A stretch of DNA of 54,578 bases from a virus, in IMG/VR virus record IMGVR_UViG_3300025154_000124, positions 1-54,578 of that record; one strand, written 5' to 3'. Positions within the stretch are counted from its first letter, which is position 1, and each line of letters begins with the position of its first letter. The translations under genes and the position numbers were made by a program. Positions 48,986 to 54,578 of the stretch are shown here, in pieces. The notes under the pieces were generated by a model. The model was not told the DNA's origin. It worked only from the letters and a program-made list of their open reading frames with translations, and did no database searches.

Positions 48986-49606
48986 ATGGCGGATAAGTTA
49001 AGGCTGATATGCGAAAAGTGCGGCATGGGTTGCGATATCCCATGTGTACCATTGAGATCCCTGTTAAAGCTTTACGATGACCTAAAAACAGAAGAGAAAG
49101 CAGGAATAATAAAAGACCTCAGAAAAGAACTAAGCTTAGCAGATTATGAAGTGGCAGATGACCTAAGGGTGTTAGGTGAAAAAATAATAAGCGCTATGCC
49201 AGAGTTGCACGTCATCAGAGATTATGAGGCAAAGATTGGCTATGTCAGAAGCTTCGAGGCAAAGAAGGATAAGGGAAGACAGATCAACGCAGATTGCAGG
49301 AAGGTCAATGGAGTATATACTGCGTACCTTCCTTTTGATTTTGTCGTAACCTTCTATGAACCCAATATTTATCATATGACAGAGAACCAGAAGAAGATTC
49401 TAATGTTGCATGAGTTGCGACACATAGGAATCGGTGAAAAAGGCTTCCGGATCGAGAACCACGACGTTGAAGATTTTAGAGATATCCTAGAAAGATTCGG
49501 CATTGAATGGAATGGATTTGACCAGGAAGTTCCAGACATCCTAGCAGAAGTAAAAGCAGGTGGTGATGGTGGAAAAAAAGCCAAGCCAAAAGGTAAGAAA
49601 AGGTAA
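48986..49606 (+). CDS. Putative phage metallopeptidase (PhageMetallopep family)
   Basis: A 206-aa protein. The zinc motif HELRHIG (HExxH) is followed by an EKGFRIENHDVEDF segment that can supply the third ligand. The N-terminus has CEKCGMGCDIPC. The family is found next to terminase genes in many phages and may process structural proteins. Active-site residues are present. AAGGGG precedes the ATG. Confidence 0.82.
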   Translation: MADKLRLICEKCGMGCDIPCVPLRSLLKLYDDLKTEEKAGIIKDLRKELSLADYEVADDLRVLGEKIISAMPELHVIRDYEAKIGYVRSFEAKKDKGRQINADCRKVNGVYTAYLPFDFVVTFYEPNIYHMTENQKKILMLHELRHIGIGEKGFRIENHDVEDFRDILERFGIEWNGFDQEVPDILAEVKAGGDGGKKAKPKGKKR

Positions 49607-49904
49607 TGAATGGGTACCGCATGCAAAACAGATTAAAATGGCGGAGTTGCTTCTAAATCCAGAGGACAGAAGAACAAAACAAGAGAAGTGCAAAGAAGTT
49701 GACATTACCATGAAAACCCTTTGGAAATGGATGAAGGATAAACGGTATGTCGACTATGTGAATTCACAGATAGACCAATATACAAACGCTGAATTGGCAG
49801 AGGTGTGGAAGGCCTTAATCAACCAATGCAAGCGCGGAAATATACAGGCCATCAAATTATTTTTCGAGATGAAAGAACTTCATCCTGACACAAAAGCGTG
49901 GTGA
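49566..49904 (+). CDS. Terminase small subunit-like HTH protein (phBC6A51 type)
   Basis: A 112-aa protein: NEWVPHAKQIKMAELLLNPED, then TKQEKCKEVDITMKTLWKW, a transposase-like HTH used by phBC6A51-type terminase small subunits. The C-terminal part (ALINQCKRGNIQAIKLFFEM) is the matching tail. The next gene has a similar HTH. Neither is followed by a large terminase here, so a role in packaging is uncertain. Confidence 0.7.
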   Translation: MVEKKPSQKVRKGNEWVPHAKQIKMAELLLNPEDRRTKQEKCKEVDITMKTLWKWMKDKRYVDYVNSQIDQYTNAELAEVWKALINQCKRGNIQAIKLFFEMKELHPDTKAW

Positions 49905-49909
49905 TGTTT

Positions 49910-50356
49910 ATGGCTAATAGCAAATGGCCAAAGGTACAAGATATGTTATTACTCGTTAGGAAATGGGCAAGAGACGGACTTACTGAGGAACAAATTTGTA
50001 AAAATCTTGGCATAAGCAAAAGCACCATGAACGAATACAAAAAGCAGCATCCAGACTTTCTGAATGCCCTAAAAAGGGGAAAAGAAGTTATCATTACCGA
50101 AATTGAGAATGCATTGATCAAACGGGCACTGGGTTACGATTTCGAAGAAATAAAAACTTCCATAAGAATGATCGGCGGAAAGGAAACCAAATACACTGAA
50201 AAAACCAGAAAGCATATACCGCCCGACGTGGGGGCTTGTGCCATATTGCTTAAAAATAAGGATCGTGGTAATTGGAGTGATAACCCAATGAAGTTAGACA
50301 TCGAAAGAGAGTTTTTAGAACTTCGCAAGCGGATCGAGGAGGATAAGTTGTTTTGA
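49910..50356 (+). CDS. Second terminase small subunit-like HTH protein
   Basis: A 148-aa protein with GLTEEQICKNLGISKSTMNEY (HTH), LKRGKEVIITEIENALIKRALG and a helical C-terminus. This pattern is common in Firmicutes phage proteins annotated as terminase small subunit or transposase-like HTH. An ATG at 49904 is also possible. It is followed by the ParB-methylase fusion, whose start overlaps its stop. Confidence 0.7.
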   Translation: MANSKWPKVQDMLLLVRKWARDGLTEEQICKNLGISKSTMNEYKKQHPDFLNALKRGKEVIITEIENALIKRALGYDFEEIKTSIRMIGGKETKYTEKTRKHIPPDVGACAILLKNKDRGNWSDNPMKLDIEREFLELRKRIEEDKLF

Positions 50357-51591
50357 TAATTCATGATATTAATATAAATAGTATCATGAATTATAAAAAC
50401 AATCCGAGAGAAAACGACCAAGCTGTTGAGGCTGTGGCTAGATCCATTGAACAATTTGGATTCAAGGTGCCGCTTGTAATAGATAAAAACAACGAGGTAG
50501 TATGTGGCCATACGAGGTTAAAGGCTGCCATTAAACTGGGTATACAAACCGTGCCATGTCTAATAGCTGACAATTTAACCGATGAACAAGTCAAAGCGTT
50601 TAGGCTTGCTGATAATAAGACGGCGGAGTTGGCGGAGTGGGACTTCGACGCACTTAAATTAGAGATGGATGAACTAAGTGAAATGAATCTAGATTTTACA
50701 ATGGAGGATTTCGGATTTGAGCTTGAGGTCGCAGAGACAGCCCTGACCGAGATCAAAGAGGATGACTTCGACGCCGATGCGGCCCTAGCTGAAATCGAAA
50801 CTCCGGTAAGTCAGCGCGGAGATATATGGCTGCTTGGTAAACATCGTTTGATGTGCGGCGACAGCACTTCCTTTGATGACGTCAAGACACTGATGGATGG
50901 CAAGAAAGCCCGACAGGTCTTCACAGATCCACCTTGGAATGTTGACTACGGCGGGAGTGCCCATCCAAATTGGAAACCGGATAGACAGATACTAAACGAC
51001 AGCATGAGTACCGAAGATTTTAAAGACTTCATGCTTAAAGTATTTACAACCATGAGTGTGGTCAGTGAACCGGGCTGTATGACATATGTCGTTATGAGCG
51101 CCCAAGAATGGGGAAGCCTCATGGACGCCATACGTGAAGCAGGTTATCACTGGTCAAGTACAATTATTTGGAAAAAGGATTCGCTAGTGCTCTCTCGAAA
51201 GGACTACCACACCCAATATGAGCCTATCTGGTATGGATGGTTGGAGGGTAGCGCAAGGCTTTGTCCCCTGGGGGATAGAAAGCAAAGCGACGTTTGGGAT
51301 GCGCCAAGGCCGAAGCGGAGCGAGGAACACCCAACGATGAAACCAATTGAACTGGTGGCTAGGGCAATTTTCAATTCAAGCCATAAGGGCGACTTGGTAC
51401 TTGATCTGTTCGGTGGGTCGGGAACAACGCTCCTTTCTGCGGAGCAAACCGAAAGGGTCTGCAATATGATGGAGCTAGATCCCAAATACGCAGATGTAAT
51501 TGTGAAAAGATATATCAAGTATATGGGCAGCGATGCTGGTGTATTTTTAGTTCGTAACGGAGAGGAGGTATCCTTTCAAGAGGTTAATTAA
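50353..51591 (+). CDS. ParB-like nuclease domain fused to a DNA (N4/N6) methyltransferase
   Basis: A 412-aa fusion. The N-terminal ParB/Srx part (NPREND, ARSIEQFGFKVPLVI, VVCGHTRLKAAIKLG) is followed by an amino-methyltransferase with DPPW (motif IV, at 192) before DLFGGSGTT (motif I, about 354), the beta-class order, plus HPTMKP. It methylates adenine or N4-cytosine. Such fusions sit beside terminase in many phages and may mark or nick DNA for packaging. TTG start; a 13-bp inverted repeat covers the first codons. Confidence 0.9.
   Translation: MIIHDININSIMNYKNNPRENDQAVEAVARSIEQFGFKVPLVIDKNNEVVCGHTRLKAAIKLGIQTVPCLIADNLTDEQVKAFRLADNKTAELAEWDFDALKLEMDELSEMNLDFTMEDFGFELEVAETALTEIKEDDFDADAALAEIETPVSQRGDIWLLGKHRLMCGDSTSFDDVKTLMDGKKARQVFTDPPWNVDYGGSAHPNWKPDRQILNDSMSTEDFKDFMLKVFTTMSVVSEPGCMTYVVMSAQEWGSLMDAIREAGYHWSSTIIWKKDSLVLSRKDYHTQYEPIWYGWLEGSARLCPLGDRKQSDVWDAPRPKRSEEHPTMKPIELVARAIFNSSHKGDLVLDLFGGSGTTLLSAEQTERVCNMMELDPKYADVIVKRYIKYMGSDAGVFLVRNGEEVSFQEVN
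50356..50394 (+). repeat. 13-bp perfect inverted repeat at the ParB-methylase start
   Basis: ATAATTCATGATA (50356-50368) and its complement (50382-50394) with a 13-base loop. It begins one codon after the TTG start and buries a possible internal ATG (50386). It could be an operator bound by the ParB-like domain or an mRNA hairpin controlling translation. Confidence 0.8.
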
Positions 51592-51621
51592 ATCGTTGAC
51601 TTACGCTTAATACAGAGCAAT

Positions 51622-51657
51622 GAATGTACCTACCAAGAACGAAAGGTAGGTACATTC
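51622..51657 (+). repeat. 13-bp perfect inverted repeat covering a ribosome site
   Basis: GAATGTACCTACC (51622-51634) and its complement (51645-51657) with loop AAGAACGAAA. The right arm contains the ribosome site GGTAGG of the ATG at 51660, so an RNA hairpin would hide it. A DNA operator is the alternative. Confidence 0.85.
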
Positions 51658-51659
51658 TA

Positions 51660-52406
51660 ATGTCAAAACTACTGATCAACCAACCACCTCTGCAGGTTAT
51701 ACCTGCCTTGGCGGTCAAGATCGGCCTTAACGAGGCAATTATTCTCCAGCAACTACATTACTGGCTAGAGCGATCCGTAAACATACGCGAAGGGCGCAAG
51801 TGGGTATATAACGATTACGCCGCATGGCATGAACAGTTCCCATTTTGGAGCGAAAAAACAGTCAAACGCACTTTTTTAGCCCTTGAGAAACTAGGTATTG
51901 TTTCCTCTAGGCAATTTGAGAAATACACCTCAAATTACGCGAAACGTAATCGGCGAAAATGGTACACGATTGATTATGATAAATTCTCTGTGATGGAGAA
52001 TGAAAAACCATCGGAAGCCATACTGGACACCGACAAGGACAAAATGGGCCGTTCATGTGAAGAGGACAAAATGGGTCGTTCAACGTATACAGAGACTGTT
52101 ACAGAGAATACATCTGAATGGACTGAGAAAGATTGGCCCCTGATTAAAGTTTTAGGGGATGAAGGCTACGATCCGGACACCGATTCCGCGATCAAGCTAG
52201 GGCATATAGTTAAGGCTGAGCAAGCCAACCCTGATCAACTGCGCGAGGCACTACAAGAACTTACAAAGCAAAAAACACATATTAATAATCCCTTCGGTTG
52301 GGTTCGTTCCAAGATCCGTGAACTGAAGGCCCGCGACGAACTTTATTTCCAGCGCGTGCAGAGGGTATCCAAGAAAAGTCCAGCCACCAAACGTCCAATA
52401 CGATAG
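51660..52406 (+). CDS. Phage replication initiator / replisome organizer-like protein
   Basis: A 248-aa protein with the N-terminal winged-helix pattern of Firmicutes phage initiators (PALAVKIGLNEAIILQQLHYWL, WSEKTVKRTFLALEKLGIV). The middle has the repeated peptide DKMGRS, common in this family, and the C-terminus has NPFGWVRSKIRELK. It is a second replication-type protein besides 39793, but lies in the late region. The ribosome site is within a hairpin. Confidence 0.75.
   Translation: MSKLLINQPPLQVIPALAVKIGLNEAIILQQLHYWLERSVNIREGRKWVYNDYAAWHEQFPFWSEKTVKRTFLALEKLGIVSSRQFEKYTSNYAKRNRRKWYTIDYDKFSVMENEKPSEAILDTDKDKMGRSCEEDKMGRSTYTETVTENTSEWTEKDWPLIKVLGDEGYDPDTDSAIKLGHIVKAEQANPDQLREALQELTKQKTHINNPFGWVRSKIRELKARDELYFQRVQRVSKKSPATKRPIR
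52036..52082 (+). repeat. Direct 20-bp repeat, 27-bp period, inside the initiator gene
   Basis: AGGACAAAATGGG(C/T)CGTTCA occurs at 52036-52055 and 52063-52082, one mismatch, encoding the two DKMGRS peptides. Iterons within an initiator gene often mark a replication origin. Confidence 0.7.
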
Positions 52407-52430
52407 GCCGTTAGACGGAATATGCGAACC

Positions 52431-52467
52431 AACGTGTCGTGGCATTGGCAACGTGTCGCGACACGTT
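52431..52467. promoter_or_regulatory. Palindrome and direct repeat in the intergenic region before the HNH gene
   Basis: AACGTGTCG occurs at 52431-52439 and again as the left half of a perfect 18-bp palindrome AACGTGTCGCGACACGTT (52450-52467). It lies in the 175-bp gap 52407-52581, which otherwise holds no gene. It may be an operator or a nuclease/packaging site. Confidence 0.65.
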
Positions 52468-52581
52468 CCCCTGTGTGGGTTAACCAATCGGATCATGGGC
52501 AAATACCCAACTCGGGCGATGTTGGGGGCTTAAAAGGGAAGAGAAATATTAATCAAACTGTTACAAAGGTGTGGTGATGTC

Positions 52582-53268
52582 ATGGCCAAGTACGCAATTC
52601 TGCATAATTTCTATGCTGGGGATCCATGGATAAACCTTAGGTTTAACCTGATCGCTGAACGCGGACCTTACTGCCAGATATGTGGAAAGCTAATAGCTAT
52701 TGCGCGTGAGATCATAGGTCACCACAAGATTGAGCTGACGCCTGAGAATGTGAATGATGCCATGATTTCTCTTAACCCAGACAATATTCTGTTAGTAGAC
52801 TTCGGTTGCCATAATGTCGTGCATAAACGCTTTGGGCGTCAGTTATCCGCGAGGTCAGTCTTTATCGTCTACGGTCCACCAATGGCGGGCAAGCAAGACT
52901 TGGTACAGCAGCGTGTACAACGCGGGGACATTGTCGTTGATATGGATCGACTGTATCATGCGGTGTCTATGCTGCCGAGTTTTGATAAGCCTGACAGCTT
53001 ACTTAGCAATGTTCGAGGGATTCATAGCTTACTCCTAGATAACATCAAGACCAGGTATGGTAAATGGAACAATGCCTGGGTTATCGGTGGGTACCAAGAT
53101 AAGTATAAGAGAGAGAAGTTGGCGAACGATCTTGGGGCTGAGCTTATCTTCTGCGATGTCAGTCAAGAGGAATGCTTGAGACGGTTAGAGATCGATGAGG
53201 ATAGGCAGTACAGGAAGGATGAGTGGCGTGGGTATATCAGGAAATGGTTCGAGCAATATACGGAATAA
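52582..53268 (+). CDS. HNH endonuclease fused to a P-loop NTPase/kinase domain
   Basis: A 228-aa fusion. The N-terminal part (about 1-88) is an HNH nuclease: YCQICGKLI, IGHHKIELTPENV, NPDNILLVDFGCHNVVHKR. From about residue 90 a P-loop domain begins: VFIVYGPPMAGKQDLVQQ (Gln where Walker A has Ser/Thr), DIVVDMDRLYHA and ELIFCDVSQEECLRRL, like a small nucleotide kinase lid region. The fused domain could couple cleavage to nucleotide binding. GGTGTGGTG precedes the ATG. HNH proteins near cos sites help terminase cutting in several phages. Confidence 0.82.
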   Translation: MAKYAILHNFYAGDPWINLRFNLIAERGPYCQICGKLIAIAREIIGHHKIELTPENVNDAMISLNPDNILLVDFGCHNVVHKRFGRQLSARSVFIVYGPPMAGKQDLVQQRVQRGDIVVDMDRLYHAVSMLPSFDKPDSLLSNVRGIHSLLLDNIKTRYGKWNNAWVIGGYQDKYKREKLANDLGAELIFCDVSQEECLRRLEIDEDRQYRKDEWRGYIRKWFEQYTE

Positions 53269-53617
53269 CCCAAATGGAAAATATATCAACCCTACTTATA
53301 GGTGTCTTGATTGCGGTCGTGACATTATTGAATACAAGGGGTTTACGATTGATGGGCTTAGGTGTCCAAGATGTCAGGGTCCGATTGTTCCTATTCGGAC
53401 ATCCGAAGGGATCGAAGCACGCAAAGACGGATTGACTGAGCAAGAAGGCAAAGTCATGGATGCACTTATAGCTGCATGGAATGAGTTCTTAAGGCTTGAT
53501 ATAACGCACCCTTCTGATATGCCAGACTTTACGAATGGTATACACCAATGTCAGCAGATACTTGGCATGAGGGTGTTACAAAGGAATTATCCTGAAGGAT
53601 ATCCAGTCAAGCGATAG
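53219..53617 (+). CDS. Zinc-ribbon phage protein near terminase
   Basis: About 132 aa (start ATG 53219 or GTG 53228, both overlapping the HNH fusion). YRCLDCGRDIIEYKGF and LRCPRCQGPIVP form a zinc ribbon. The C-terminal part (LTEQEGKVMDALIAAWNEFL, THPSDMPDFTNGIHQCQQIL) is a helical domain widespread in phage late regions, of unknown function. Confidence 0.7.
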   Translation: MSGVGISGNGSSNIRNNPNGKYINPTYRCLDCGRDIIEYKGFTIDGLRCPRCQGPIVPIRTSEGIEARKDGLTEQEGKVMDALIAAWNEFLRLDITHPSDMPDFTNGIHQCQQILGMRVLQRNYPEGYPVKR

Positions 53618-53652
53618 CTAATTTTCGTAAGGAATAGGGTCTGCAGCCCAAC

Positions 53653-53680
53653 AAGAGCCGAACTCCACGGCTCTTTCCTT
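53653..53680 (+). terminator. Terminator-like hairpin
   Basis: Stem AAGAGCCG / CGGCTCTT with loop AACTCCA, followed by TTCCTT. The T-run is weak, so attenuation rather than full stop is likely. Confidence 0.5.
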
Positions 53681-53716
53681 ATGTTCAAATTTGGAGAACA
53701 CTGGGGGAGTGTTAAT

Positions 53717-54535
53717 TTGATTAATAATTGCGCTGAGTGCGGTATTGAGTTCGAGAGTCCTAATGCGCGCGAGTATTGCAGTCACAAATGCTACCATAAG
53801 CATAATTATACTAAGCAGGAAATAGCGCACGTTTGTGAGTATTGTGGTAAAGACTTTACTTCAAGACAAAAGCGAACAAAGTTTTGTTCTATTGCTTGCG
53901 GTAATAAGTATAGGCGCAATGAAAAAGCCGAAGTTAAACACTGTAGGGTTTGCGGAAAAGAGTTAGGTAAACTCGTAAAGGGAAAAGCTTATTGCAGCAA
54001 GGAATGCGATGCTGTGTGGGTAAGGGAAAATCCAAGATGGGAGAGAACTTGTCAGATATGTGGAGATAAATTTAGAACTAATGAGAAAAAGCAAGATTAT
54101 TGTAGTTATGGGTGTCTAGGGAAATCAAAATCAAAACCAAACTCTATCTGCCTAAATTGCAGTAAGGAGTATAATGCACCGAGTAACCATGCCGGCAAGT
54201 TTTGTAGTCGCGAATGCTTTGTGAAATATACTGGCATGGTCGAGATAAACAATTACAAATACAAGAGCCACCTTACTGATGCGACTGCGATTAAAAGAGC
54301 AAAGCGGTATGGGGTTGCATGGGAGTATATCGACCCGTTGGATATCCTAGAGCGCGATGAATGGGTGTGTGGGATATGCCTGAAATCTGTCAATAAGAGG
54401 TTATTGTGGCCACATCCCATGTCTGCATCTTTAGATCACATAATACCGTTAAGTAAATTTGGGACACACACAAAAGAGAATGTGCAAACTAGTCATCTTA
54501 AATGCAACTGTAGTAAAGGTTCAAAGGTAGTGTAA
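53717..54535 (+). CDS. HNH endonuclease with multiple zinc-ribbon repeats
   Basis: A 272-aa protein from a TTG with GGGGAG upstream (ATG 53681 lacks a ribosome site). Five tandem C-x2-C...C-x3-C ribbons (CAECGIEF/CSHKC, CEYCGKDF/CSIAC, CRVCGKEL/CSKEC, CQICGDKF/CSYGC, CLNCSKEY/CSREC) lead to a C-terminal HNH domain (WVCGICLKSVN, SLDHIIPLSKFG, HLKCNCSKG). It is the gene just before the cos-like stretch, the usual place for an HNH that assists terminase. Confidence 0.87.
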   Translation: MINNCAECGIEFESPNAREYCSHKCYHKHNYTKQEIAHVCEYCGKDFTSRQKRTKFCSIACGNKYRRNEKAEVKHCRVCGKELGKLVKGKAYCSKECDAVWVRENPRWERTCQICGDKFRTNEKKQDYCSYGCLGKSKSKPNSICLNCSKEYNAPSNHAGKFCSRECFVKYTGMVEINNYKYKSHLTDATAIKRAKRYGVAWEYIDPLDILERDEWVCGICLKSVNKRLLWPHPMSASLDHIIPLSKFGTHTKENVQTSHLKCNCSKGSKVV

Positions 54536-54578
54536 TACTCCCCCCGGTCCCCTAAAAAAGGTAAATTACTCATGGACA
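54536..54578 (+). other. cos-like C-rich stretch and start of next gene (probably terminase)
   Basis: CTCCCCCCGGTCCCCTAAAAAAGG lies directly after the HNH gene (54538-54561, written here only as a site). GC-rich strand-biased stretches at this position are common at cos sites of HK97-type phages. AAAAAAGG and an ATG at 54572 suggest the next gene, cut by the window end after two codons. Confidence 0.4.

Noticed and set aside
52582-54535. The two HNH genes as homing endonucleases
   Set aside because: Both are free-standing genes beside a cos-like site, where HNH proteins commonly assist packaging; no split host gene flanks them.
1-54578. CRISPR arrays or insertion sequences
   Set aside because: No regularly spaced repeats and no transposase flanked by inverted repeats were seen. 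HTH proteins at 49566 and 49910 are transposase-like only in their DNA-binding domain.

Overview
The window looks like most of a temperate siphophage genome (or its circular or excised form) from a spore-forming member of the Clostridia. The evidence for that host is strong AGGAGG-type ribosome sites, frequent TTG/GTG starts, Firmicutes phage families (DUF3789, DUF6906, YopX, Gp37/Gp68, XhlA) and a phage copy of the Spo0A DNA-binding domain. A Peptococcaceae or Desulfosporosinus-like host is a guess. No chromosomal housekeeping genes, tRNA genes or CRISPR arrays were seen. The integrase with its likely attP repeats sits in the middle, flanked on both sides by phage genes. The window begins inside the tape measure gene and ends at a C-rich, cos-like stretch just before a new start codon. 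Terminase, portal and capsid genes therefore lie outside it. Two prophages in tandem are the main alternative reading.

Layout. 0-9 kb: tail module (tape measure, distal tail, tail endopeptidase, two accessory tail proteins) leading into a complete-looking diversity-generating retroelement (DGR): a target gene with its variable repeat, two GC-rich hairpins, a template repeat and a reverse transcriptase. 9-12.6 kb: lysis module (XhlA-like protein, amidase, holin-like protein) and small genes. 12.7-14.4 kb: a self-contained operon of a HipA-like kinase and a HIRAN-domain protein with its own promoter, large palindromic operator and terminator. 15.2-20.4 kb, minus strand: an island with a type IV prepilin, a HerA/VirD4-like secretion ATPase, a membrane-anchored M23 peptidase, a VirB2-like small membrane protein and small regulators. 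20.7-23.7 kb: attP region, integrase, CI-like repressor, Cro-like protein and excisionase-like protein. 23.7-26.1 kb: three small convergent gene pairs separated by related divergent intergenic regions. 26.2-47.6 kb: long rightward early operon with many small zinc-binding proteins, Spo0A-C protein, Rad50-like ATPase, UvrD-like helicase carrying an intein, Gp37/Gp68 protein, cytosine methylase, replisome organizer, DnaC-like loader, VRR-NUC nuclease and a sigma-region-4 regulator. 47.7-54.6 kb: metallopeptidase, terminase-like HTH proteins, ParB-methylase fusion, a second replication protein and two HNH endonucleases.

How it fits together. Lysogeny is controlled by the CI/Cro switch, whose repressor gene is followed after 6 bp by int. 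The early operon supplies recombination and replication, and its end encodes the sigma-like regulator likely to switch on late genes. The DGR diversifies a receptor-binding tail protein. The 12.7-20.4 kb region between lysis genes and attP is where lysogenic-conversion cargo is expected. It holds the two least explained units: the kinase/HIRAN operon and the secretion/pilus-like island.
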